From Planctomyces sp. (GTDB lineage Bacteria; Planctomycetota; Planctomycetia; Planctomycetales; Planctomycetaceae): a DNA stretch of 52,826 nucleotides. The stretch lies in assembly GCA_002702685.1 (NCBI GenBank), contig PABD01000034.1, positions 1 to 52,826 on the forward strand, in the 5' to 3' direction. Positions 8,151-15,699 of this stretch are shown here, piece by piece (the stretch's first letter is position 1; every line of letters starts with the position of its first letter). The notes beneath the pieces were generated by a model. The model searched no databases, was not told the DNA's origin, and was given only the letters and a program-made list of their open reading frames with translations. The translations under genes and the position numbers were made by a program.

Positions 8151-9401
8151 TTACGAGTCTGCTTTCAGTTCCCGCAGTTTGGCGGTCAGAAACCGGCGTT
8201 CCGGTTCCTGCCGGGCGAGTTCCAAGGCCCGTGTGAAGGCCAGCCGGGCCTGTTCGTGATCTCCCATTCTTCTCAAGAGCTCGCCCCGGGCGGAGTGCGC
8301 GAGGTGATAGTCGAGGAGCTCTCCCCGATCCAGGATCTCCTCGATCAGTCGGACCCCGCTGGCCTCTCCGTCCCGCATGGCGATGGCGACGGCCCGGTTG
8401 AGTTCGACAATCGGTGAACCTCCCGCCTGCAGCAGCACGTCGTACAGGCCGACGATATCGTTCCAGTCGGTCTCTTCGGGGCGGGCGGCCTCGGCATGCA
8501 CCGCCGAGATTGCCGCCTGAATGGTATAGGGGCCGACATTCCCCGCGGCGAACGCGCGTTGAACCAGTTGCTGACCCTCGCGGATCAATTCACGATTCCA
8601 GCGGCTGCGATCCTGATCTTCAAGCAGGATGATGTCCCCCTCCGGTGAAAGCCGCGCGGCGCGCCGGGACTCATGCAGCAACATGAGCGCGAGCAGTCCC
8701 ATCACTTCGGGGTCGGGGAGGAGTTCCAGCATCAGACGTCCGAGACGGATGGCTTCGTTCGACAGGTCGGGACGGGTATGCGTGGTGCCGGTTGACGCGG
8801 AGTACCCTTCGTTGAAGACGAGATAGATGACTGCCAGAACCGCATCGATACGCTCGGGCAAGTCCGCTTCGGACGGGATCACGTAGGGAATACCGGCGTC
8901 GCGAATTTTCGCTTTGCCCCGCACAATCCGTTGGGCCATCGCGGCGGGGGCTGTCAGGAAGGCGCTCGCAATTTCTTCCGTGGTCAGTCCGCAGACCTCG
9001 CGTAGCGTTAGCGGGACCTGCACCTTCGGGTCGATCGCCGGGTGACAACAGGTGAAAATCAAACGGAGCTGGTCGTCTTTGATCTGCCGTTCGGCAAGAT
9101 CGGCGTTATGGTCGGCGATGGCTTCGACGCGCGCGGCGATAGCGGGTTGCATCTTCTGGAAACTTGCGCGGCGTCGGACCAGGTCGACCGCTTTGAATCG
9201 ACCTGTGGAGACGAGCCACGCCCGCGGGTTATCGGGGATGCCCTCGTGTTGCCACTGTTCCGCCGCGGCAGTGAAGGCTTCCTGCAATGCTTCCTCAGCG
9301 AGATCGAAATCCCCCAGTAACCGGATTAACGTCGCCAGGACCCGCCGCGATTCCTGTTGGTACAGGCGCGTCATGCGATCTTCGAGTGGCGGCGCGGGCA
9401 T
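8151..9401 (-). CDS. ECF42-type RNA polymerase sigma factor with TPR-like C-terminal extension
   Basis: A 416-residue sigma factor if started at ATG 9401 (MPAPPLEDRM); a frame from 9482 adds 27 residues with no family resemblance. Sigma region 2 lies near residues 10-75 (LYQQESRRVLATLIRLLGDF, then AEEALQEAFTAA), region 4 near 110-170 (LTLREVCGLTTEEIASAFL), and a long C-terminal half (DUF6596/TPR-like) follows, containing RPDLSNEAIRLGRLM and TDWNDIVGLYDVL blocks. This is the architecture of group ECF42, which has no classic anti-sigma factor; the C-terminal domain is thought to be regulatory. The adjacent DGPF genes are its expected targets. It is 206 bp upstream of the operon on the same strand. 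Confidence 0.88.
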   Translation of the reverse strand: MPAPPLEDRMTRLYQQESRRVLATLIRLLGDFDLAEEALQEAFTAAAEQWQHEGIPDNPRAWLVSTGRFKAVDLVRRRASFQKMQPAIAARVEAIADHNADLAERQIKDDQLRLIFTCCHPAIDPKVQVPLTLREVCGLTTEEIASAFLTAPAAMAQRIVRGKAKIRDAGIPYVIPSEADLPERIDAVLAVIYLVFNEGYSASTGTTHTRPDLSNEAIRLGRLMLELLPDPEVMGLLALMLLHESRRAARLSPEGDIILLEDQDRSRWNRELIREGQQLVQRAFAAGNVGPYTIQAAISAVHAEAARPEETDWNDIVGLYDVLLQAGGSPIVELNRAVAIAMRDGEASGVRLIEEILDRGELLDYHLAHSARGELLRRMGDHEQARLAFTRALELARQEPERRFLTAKLRELKADS

Positions 9402-9675
9402 AGCAGGCAAAGTCCGGGAGGCGCGATTTGGAAAATTGTTGACCAGAATCCCGATGTTGGAAAAAACTGACCATGTTCCCATTATTCAATACGGCCTGAT
9501 ATTCCGTCAAACGCCGAATGACGAGGATCAGATAAGAATCGGAGGTGTTTTCCGCTCTTCGATTGGGCTACAATCAGAGGACCCTCTCCTGCTTTTTTTG
9601 ACATGACCAAATTCCGATTCGGGCCCTCACTGATATCGCCCGGATTTCATTTCGCTTGAGGACAAGTCCCCGCCG

Positions 9676-10386
9676 ATGGATTTGCGTTCCCGAGAACAGG
9701 TTGAGGAACTCATGGACCAGCCCGGTCTGGAAGAGCAGGCACATCAGCGCGCGCTCGCCGGACTGCGTCGACTCAACTGGATCAGCGGCAGCAGCCGGAT
9801 CGTCTGGCCTCGTCTCCGGGAACTGGCTCGCCAACACCCGAATGACAGGCTGCGTGTCCTCGATGTCGCCAGTGGCGGGGGAGATGTTCCGATCCAACTG
9901 GCTCACCGCGCCGCCCGCGAGAATCTATCCCTCGAATTTACCGGCACGGACATCAGTCCGGTCGCTGTCGACTATGCCTGCCGTCAGGCAGAGGAACACG
10001 CGGTTCCCGTCCAATTCCGGGAATGGAATGCGCTCGAAGAACCGGTGCCGGGAGAGTTCGATGTCATCATGTGCTCGCTTTTCCTGCATCACCTGCCCGC
10101 AGACGACGCGATTCATTTCCTTGAAAAGATATCGCAAGCGGCCAGGCGAATGATTCTCGTCAACGACCTCCGCCGTTCCACGCTCGGTTATGGCCTCGCG
10201 TGGATTGGCTGCCGCCTCCTCAGTCGTTCCCCCATCGTGCATGTGGATGGACCACTCTCCGTGCGTTCGGCTTTCACATCACAGGAAGCAATTGAACATG
10301 CCCGCCGGGCAGGGATGGAACAGGTCGAAATCACTCGCCATTGGCCGCAACGGTTCCTGCTGACCTGGAGGAAAGCGGGATGTTGA
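9676..10386 (+). CDS. SAM-dependent methyltransferase of a type III PKS operon
   Basis: A 236-residue class I methyltransferase. Motif I (VLDVASGGGDVP) is at about residues 61-72, the acidic end of strand 2 (FTGTDIS) follows, and FDVIMCSLFLHHL marks motif post II with the usual double His. Its stop overlaps the start of the FAD oxidoreductase by 7 bp, and that gene is followed by a type III polyketide synthase. This three-gene order suggests it O- or C-methylates the polyketide made by the cluster. It might alternatively act on a lipid or quinone. ATG 9676 follows a weak GAGGACAAG site. Confidence 0.82.
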   Translation: MDLRSREQVEELMDQPGLEEQAHQRALAGLRRLNWISGSSRIVWPRLRELARQHPNDRLRVLDVASGGGDVPIQLAHRAARENLSLEFTGTDISPVAVDYACRQAEEHAVPVQFREWNALEEPVPGEFDVIMCSLFLHHLPADDAIHFLEKISQAARRMILVNDLRRSTLGYGLAWIGCRLLSRSPIVHVDGPLSVRSAFTSQEAIEHARRAGMEQVEITRHWPQRFLLTWRKAGC

Positions 10387-11567
10387 TCGATAACACGCTT
10401 TCGTGCGCAGCCGCCTCCGGGAAGAACTGGGATGCCGTCATCGTCGGCGCCGGCCCCGCCGGTGCTCTCGCCGCGCATCAACTGGCAAAGCAGGGCTTCG
10501 AGGTGCTGTTGGTGGATCGTAAGAGATTCCCGAGACCCAAGGTCTGCGGTGGTTGTGTGAACGATCGCTCGCTCAGCCTGCTGAAAGAAGCGGGACTGGG
10601 GGACATGATTGCGCGCGAGGACGCCATTCCGCTGTCGCAGATGGAAATTCACAGTCGACGACAGAATGTCGCCCTGCCGCTCCCCGGAGGGATTGCCATT
10701 AGCCGAACACGTTTTGATGAGCTGCTGCTGGAACGCGCACAGCAACGGGGTGTTTCCTTCCTGTCAGGTGTGACTGCGCAACTGGATGACCTGAGCGACG
10801 CGGGAACAGAACGCCTGGTGAATCTGCAGAAACCGGATCAGAAATCGTTCCCTGTTCGAGCCCAATTGGTGATACTGGCCGATGGACTGGCGAATTCGGC
10901 GCTCAAGAAATATCCCGAAGCGAAGAGTCGGTCCGTGGTCGCCTCGCGCGTCGGTCTGGGTGGAACGATCACCCATTCGGGCGAAGACTACCGCGCCGGC
11001 TGCATCTACATGGCGGTATCGGATAAGGGGTATGTCGGGCTCACCCGATTTGCCGGCGGTTGGCTCAATATCGCTTCCGCCCTCGATGCCCGCGCATTGA
11101 AAGATGCGGAGAGTACGTCGGCATTGATCAGAGAGATTATCGCCGGAGCGAAGCTACCCTCGATTAAAGGGCTCGACGAGGTCGAGTGGTCGGGGACCAT
11201 TCCGTTGACGCGTTCCCCGCAGCGGATGGCAATGCCGCGCGTGTTACTCTGCGGTGATGCCGCCGGTTACGTGGAGCCGTTTACCGGCGAAGGGATCGCG
11301 AGCGCGCTGCAGGGAGGCTATCTCGCTGCGGATTTTGTCGGCGCGCACTTGGCACATTGGAATGAATCGGCCGAACAACAATGGACCCGGCTATACCGCG
11401 CGCGAATTCAAAATCGCTACCGGTATTGTCGCTGGATAACGCGGATCTCGCGTTCGCCGCGTGCCGTGGAGTGGGCGTTGTCGACGGTAAGACGATTCCC
11501 CGCGATTACACGTCCGGTTATCCGACATTTGAACGAACCCCTCGATATCGCTCCGCTTCCGGGTTGA
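10380..11567 (+). CDS. FAD-dependent oxidoreductase (geranylgeranyl-reductase-like) of the PKS operon
   Basis: A 395-residue flavoprotein. Residues 23-28 are the Rossmann GAGPAG, a basic segment near residue 46-54 precedes KVCGGCV, and the second FAD motif (LLCGDAAGYVEPFTGEGI) is near residue 285-300. This pattern fits the geranylgeranyl reductase/UbiH-like group. Start ATG 10380 overlaps the methyltransferase stop, a better choice than the frame opening at 10341. In the cluster it could oxidise or dearomatise the polyketide product, or reduce a lipid tail; the sequence does not decide. It ends 45 bp before the polyketide synthase start. Confidence 0.85.
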   Translation: MLIDNTLSCAAASGKNWDAVIVGAGPAGALAAHQLAKQGFEVLLVDRKRFPRPKVCGGCVNDRSLSLLKEAGLGDMIAREDAIPLSQMEIHSRRQNVALPLPGGIAISRTRFDELLLERAQQRGVSFLSGVTAQLDDLSDAGTERLVNLQKPDQKSFPVRAQLVILADGLANSALKKYPEAKSRSVVASRVGLGGTITHSGEDYRAGCIYMAVSDKGYVGLTRFAGGWLNIASALDARALKDAESTSALIREIIAGAKLPSIKGLDEVEWSGTIPLTRSPQRMAMPRVLLCGDAAGYVEPFTGEGIASALQGGYLAADFVGAHLAHWNESAEQQWTRLYRARIQNRYRYCRWITRISRSPRAVEWALSTVRRFPAITRPVIRHLNEPLDIAPLPG

Positions 11568-11611
11568 GCATTCCTTTTGCATTTATGTCTTACAGACAGA
11601 TCGAAACCATC

Positions 11612-12706
11612 ATGAGTTTTACTATCCTGGGAATCGGAACGGCGAGTCCCGACCACTTTATCGAGCAGTCGGACGCCGCCGAAATTGTCAAAGACCTCTG
11701 TCTGGATGACGAAAAACAGAAGCGACAGATGGTGATGCTCTATCGCCGCTCCGGTGTTTCGACGCGACATAGTGTTCTGTTGGAGTCTTCGGAACCCGGC
11801 CTCGAAAATCGGCAATCCTTCTATTCGCAACTGAGTGGGTCGGATGATGCCGGTCCGACCACGGTCGAGCGGATGGAGTTGTACGAACAGCACACGCCCC
11901 GGTTAGCACTCAAAGCGGCGAACAAGGCTTTAATGCAGGCGAACAAATCTCCGCAAGAGATCACTCACCTGGTGACGGTTTCCTGCAGTGGGTTCAATGC
12001 GCCCGGATTCGATATCGAACTGATTCGAGAGTTGGGGCTGCCCGAAGAAGTGGCGCGGACGCATGTCGGGTTCATGGGTTGCCACGGCGCGCTCAATGGA
12101 CTCCGCGTCGCCAAAGCATTCACCGATGCCAACCCCGAGGCTTGTGTTCTCGTCTGTGCCGTCGAACTTTGTAGCATTCACCATCAGTACGGTTGGAACC
12201 CGCAACAGATCGTGGCCAACTCGCTCTTCGCGGATGGTGCCGCGGCACTGGTTGGCAGCGGCGCTCCACAAGCGGAAGACAGCGCGTGGCAAATTGCCAG
12301 CCAGGGATCGCGGATGATTCCCGAGTCGCGCGAGATGATGAGTTGGCGGATTGGGAACAACGGCTTTCAAATGTCACTTTCCCCGGAAGTACCCGGTCTG
12401 ATCGAACAGTATCTGCCCGAATGGATGGAAAGCTGGCTCGGACGCTCCGGTCTCAAGACGGACGACATCGAGTCGTGGGCGGTCCACCCGGGGGGCCCGC
12501 GCATTCTGCAGTCAACAGCGACGGCGCTCAATATCAGCGACGAGCAGATGGCCCCATCGCGCCAGGTGCTGGCGGAACTGGGGAACATGTCATCACCGAC
12601 GGTTCTCTTTATTCTCGAACGCCTGCGTCAGGCAGATGCCGGGCGACCGTGCGTGATGCTTGGTTTCGGCCCCGGCCTCGTTGTGGAGGCGGCGCTGCTT
12701 CGTTAA
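11612..12706 (+). CDS. Type III polyketide synthase (chalcone/stilbene-synthase-like)
   Basis: A 364-residue ketosynthase homodimer-type enzyme. The catalytic triad is complete: Cys157 in GFMGCHGALNG, His292 in AVHPGGPRIL and Asn325 in GNMSSPT. The C-terminal GFGPGLVVE motif is also present. Such enzymes condense malonyl-CoA onto an acyl-CoA starter to give alkylresorcinols, alkylpyrones or similar phenolic lipids; the starter cannot be told from sequence by eye. I chose ATG 11612 (MSFTILGIGT), which gives the usual family length; ATG 11585 is a possible alternative and the frame opening at 11381 overlaps the previous gene. Last gene of the methyltransferase-oxidoreductase-PKS operon. Confidence 0.93.
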   Translation: MSFTILGIGTASPDHFIEQSDAAEIVKDLCLDDEKQKRQMVMLYRRSGVSTRHSVLLESSEPGLENRQSFYSQLSGSDDAGPTTVERMELYEQHTPRLALKAANKALMQANKSPQEITHLVTVSCSGFNAPGFDIELIRELGLPEEVARTHVGFMGCHGALNGLRVAKAFTDANPEACVLVCAVELCSIHHQYGWNPQQIVANSLFADGAAALVGSGAPQAEDSAWQIASQGSRMIPESREMMSWRIGNNGFQMSLSPEVPGLIEQYLPEWMESWLGRSGLKTDDIESWAVHPGGPRILQSTATALNISDEQMAPSRQVLAELGNMSSPTVLFILERLRQADAGRPCVMLGFGPGLVVEAALLR

Positions 12707-12853
12707 TTTCAGGAAGAGATGCTGGCGATCGGTAGACTGGTATCTGTGCGACACGGGACGATAGACTGGAAACGATATCGATAGCCCAGTCCTAGTTGTA
12801 TTGTTCGGTGCTTCCGCCACAAATTACAAACCCTTCCAACCTGGAGACAAGAG

Positions 12854-13342
12854 ATGAGTATCGCCGAGACGATCAAGCAGTCCTACCAACTTTCCGATCA
12901 GGTGGTGCAAGCTTATCTGAATGACCTGTCGGATGATGAACTCAAAATCCGCGCGGTGGCGGGCATGAACAATATCAACTGGCAGGTCGGTCACATCATT
13001 GTGTCCGAACACCAGATCGCCGAGATGCTTTGCCCCGGGTCGATGCCCCCGCTCCCGGAAGGAATGGCGGAAATCTATGATCGCGCCAATGTCGATAAGG
13101 ACGACCTCCCCTTCTACACGAAGGAGCGTCTGTTTGAGCTCAAAGAAGAACAGCGGGCGGGGACCATCGCAGCGATCGACAAGTTGTCCGACGAAGAGCT
13201 GATGAAACCGTCTCCCGAGAAGCTGAAGATGCTGGGAGGAACGATCGGGGCCATCTTCCTGATGCTTGGCTCGCACTGGACGATGCATGCCGGGCAGTGG
13301 GTGGCGGTGCGTCGGCTCACGGGGAAAGAAGTTAAAATCTGA
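12854..13342 (+). CDS. DinB-family putative metal-dependent protein
   Basis: A 162-residue four-helix-bundle protein of the DinB/YfiT type. Three His that could bind a divalent metal are in WQVGHIIVSEH (around residue 47-54) and HWTMHAGQW near residue 138-146. DinB-like proteins are often thiol- or metal-dependent transferases, but most, like this one, have no assigned substrate. A good GGAGACAAG ribosome site lies 3-11 bp before ATG 12854. The gene stands alone, with 148 bp separating it from the PKS gene and a likely terminator after it. Confidence 0.75.
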   Translation: MSIAETIKQSYQLSDQVVQAYLNDLSDDELKIRAVAGMNNINWQVGHIIVSEHQIAEMLCPGSMPPLPEGMAEIYDRANVDKDDLPFYTKERLFELKEEQRAGTIAAIDKLSDEELMKPSPEKLKMLGGTIGAIFLMLGSHWTMHAGQWVAVRRLTGKEVKI

Positions 13343-13409
13343 GTGCCACGCTTCCCGCGTAACATGTTGTTTTCCAATTGCGTGCATCGTCGAAACCAGG
13401 CCCCGGCTG

Positions 13410-13443
13410 CCTGAAGGGATTCCCCCTCAGGTCACCGTTTTTT
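13410..13443 (+). terminator. Probable terminator after the DinB-like gene
   Basis: Arms CCTGA (13410-13414) and TCAGG (13427-13431) with an inner GGG/CCC pairing and a short loop are followed by CACCG and six T residues (13438-13443). The hairpin lies 68 bp past the stop at 13342. Confidence 0.42.
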
Positions 13444-13874
13444 CGCGCCGATGGCATTCGGCTCTCTGGAATCGGGTCGGAAGAGTGTTACGATTAGGTA
13501 AGGATCGCAGATCCCGAGGCTTCTTCGCGCTGGGGTTTTTGCGCCGGCGACGAGCGGAGTTTCCCCACCAAAAACACCTGCCTTGTTTGAGTTTCTCAGG
13601 CCACTCCGACCCCACGTGATAGTGTTGTTTGGACAGTCGCGAACGCCACCCCTGAGGGGATCGGGCGAGAGCAGCTCTTCCTCTCCTGAGGTTTCGCACT
13701 GGCTGACTTCACTGTCTCCCTCCGACCCCCGCGATGGCGGTCCCGGGCCCGATCAGGAATTCGCTTCCACAGCAACTCCTCCTTCAGCCCGGTCTATGTG
13801 ATCAGTCAGAGTTGTCCGTGCCCACCCGAAAAACTCGCCCACCTGAACTTTTCAACAATGTCTGCGGGACTACT
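13444..13874. other. Intergenic region upstream of the BON-domain gene
   Basis: About 430 bp between the DinB-like gene terminator and the BON-domain gene. Short frames exist on both strands but have arginine-rich, low-complexity translations without family resemblance. I see no RNA gene or repeat. It presumably holds the promoter of the BON gene, but no -10/-35 pair stands out. Confidence 0.4.
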
Positions 13875-14531
13875 ATGCGTTTATTTACAATCATCTTCGT
13901 GATGGTGAGCGTCAGCACCATCGTGTTTATCTCCGAGGCCGATGCGCAGCTGTTCGGCGAGCGCTCCCTCGGTCAACCACTTAATAAACAGCAGGGTCCG
14001 TCGGCGCAATCGAGCAATGCCACGGGCTCAAGCCCCATTTCCGGCAATGCGCGCTTCCTGCGAGAAAACCGGGATCAGCGCAGCTTTGTCGGCGCGGACT
14101 CCCAGGAAGCGGCCGGTTTCGTCGGCTCCACGCAAGGATCGACCGACGGCAATGTGCCGAGCGCGACTCAGGAATTGCAAATAGAGCGATCGCAGAGCGC
14201 GCGGCTTAATCGTCCTTTGCAGCGTCCTGGTGCCAATGAGATGTATCTCCCGCGGCTGACGCTCGGCTTCGAAGCGCCTCCCAAGTCGGCTATAGAGAAG
14301 GTGAACGACCTGCAGCAGATTCTGGCGTTGTCCACTCCCACTCAGTCTGTTGCTCCCGGGATTGAGGTGCTGTTTGATCGGGGTACCGTGACCCTGCGGG
14401 GAGAGGTGGAGTCGGCCCACCAACGCGATCTATGTGCTCGGATTCTGATGTTCGAGCCTGGCGTAGATACTGTTCGTAACGAGCTCGTAGTGAGCTCTGA
14501 CCCGCCCCCGAACTCTCCTGGTACTCCTTGA
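13875..14531 (+). CDS. Secreted BON-domain protein
   Basis: A 218-residue protein. Residues 1-23 form a signal peptide (MRLFTIIFVMVSVSTIVFIS, cut near EADAQ). A Ser/Gln/Asn-rich, probably disordered stretch follows. Residues about 135-205 form a BON domain (IEVLFDRGTVTLRGEVESAH, then VDTVRNELVV at the end), a fold that binds phospholipid or assists secretin assembly at the outer membrane. I chose ATG 13875 because it begins the signal peptide; the frame opens at 13734. It is convergent with, and overlaps by 242 bp, the lipoprotein gene, and a giant secretin is two genes away, which hints at an envelope role. Confidence 0.75.
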   Translation: MRLFTIIFVMVSVSTIVFISEADAQLFGERSLGQPLNKQQGPSAQSSNATGSSPISGNARFLRENRDQRSFVGADSQEAAGFVGSTQGSTDGNVPSATQELQIERSQSARLNRPLQRPGANEMYLPRLTLGFEAPPKSAIEKVNDLQQILALSTPTQSVAPGIEVLFDRGTVTLRGEVESAHQRDLCARILMFEPGVDTVRNELVVSSDPPPNSPGTP

Positions 14532-15567
14532 GCGGCAACTGCTTAACGCGTTTATCCTGCCAGGTCTGATACGGCGCGGCTGTCTCTTTCTTCTGCTGGC
14601 TGACCTGCGCCAGTTGCGCCTTCATCTGCTCCAGCGATGCCCGCAACGCCTGGATTTCGGCTTCCTGCGCCGCTGATTCCGCGCTCACCTTCTGCTTTTC
14701 CAGCGGCTGCGCCGATTCCTCGAGTGGCAGTTCGGCGGGGGCCCGTTTCTCTGTGCTGTGACTGAAGTCATCGTTCGCTTCCGGGACGCTGCTCTCCCCG
14801 GCCCCACTGAAATCCCATTCGGCCTGTTCTTCGTTCAGATGCCGATTCTGGAACCGGGAGGGAATATTGATCGTCTCCGTCTGCATACGACTGCTTTCGA
14901 GATGGCGCTCCGGAATGGGACGAGCCTTCTGCGGTTCCTCATAAGCGGCAGTGGTGATCGCGATCTCTTCTTCGTCCTCAGGTTTGTTCGACTTTTTCGA
15001 CCGGTTGGCCATGTACCCTTTGGGAATGCCGGGCAGGGTTTGCATCGTCGGGTCGGAAACGACCGTGGCGCCTGATTCATCCTCGAACCGCACCAGCAGA
15101 CTGATTTTGCGCGGTTCGCCGCCGACTTCATCCCACGGGATCCAGAAACTGTACGAGTGACCCAGCGCAGCCTTACTGTAGTGCTTCTCGAGGTCTTCCG
15201 CTTTGAAGATGAATTTACGGTCCGGCACGGGGTCGTTCGTGTCGGTCGTGTTGTCAAACGCGTATACGACCAGGCTCCCCTTCACGATAATCGGTTGCTT
15301 GCCCTGCGAGTCGTAGAACAGCACGCGACCTCCGAATCCACGAACCCCTTTCTGGTTTCGCTGATTCAGAATTGTATCTTTCCAGACGGCGACGAGTCGA
15401 TCGGGGACTTTGGGTTCATCGTCGTCCGTTTCCCAGGGGAACGGTTTGTCGAGGTCGAACCGCATCGCCTGCGCCAGTTTCAGCGAGGTGCAGCCTGTCG
15501 AACTCACCACCAACAACAGCAGGCAGACGAGCGCGGCAAGTGCATTCATGGGGCGACGCGAAATCAT
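14290..15567 (-). CDS. Planctomycete lipoprotein of unknown function with coiled coil
   Basis: A 425-residue protein with a lipoprotein signal (hydrophobic residues 8-22, lipobox SSTGC, Cys26). The part after the lipobox, about residues 30-180, contains beta-rich segments (RVLFYDSQGKQPIIVKGSLV; PRKISLLVRF) and looks like the conserved core. A Glu/Gln/Ala-rich coiled coil covers about residues 275-325. The last 80 residues, antisense to the BON gene on the other strand, are Pro/Gln/Ser-rich and low in complexity and may be a stop-loss extension. I do not recognise a named family. The gene lies just downstream of the secretin on the same strand (132-bp gap), so it might be a secretin-associated factor, which is inference only. 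Confidence 0.6.
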   Translation of the reverse strand: MISRRPMNALAALVCLLLLVVSSTGCTSLKLAQAMRFDLDKPFPWETDDDEPKVPDRLVAVWKDTILNQRNQKGVRGFGGRVLFYDSQGKQPIIVKGSLVVYAFDNTTDTNDPVPDRKFIFKAEDLEKHYSKAALGHSYSFWIPWDEVGGEPRKISLLVRFEDESGATVVSDPTMQTLPGIPKGYMANRSKKSNKPEDEEEIAITTAAYEEPQKARPIPERHLESSRMQTETINIPSRFQNRHLNEEQAEWDFSGAGESSVPEANDDFSHSTEKRAPAELPLEESAQPLEKQKVSAESAAQEAEIQALRASLEQMKAQLAQVSQQKKETAAPYQTWQDKRVKQLPLKEYQESSGAGQSSLRARYEQYLRQARTSESEHIDRVGGPTPPLPAGSRYPDQTAPQSREQQTEWEWTTPESAAGRSPSL

Positions 15568-15699
15568 GATCTATCCTCATCCGCCGCCGCCCCTCACAGA
15601 GAGTGCGTCAGCATGGAACTCGAATGTTGCAGTTGTCCGCGGGGAGGAGACCGCCGCGGTTACGAGAGTTCAATTCACACTAAGCGAGTCGTTGCAAGT

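Noticed and set aside
13427-13699. 90-residue minus-strand frame in the gap before the BON gene
   Set aside because: The translation is Arg/Lys-rich low complexity, with no ribosome site and no family resemblance.
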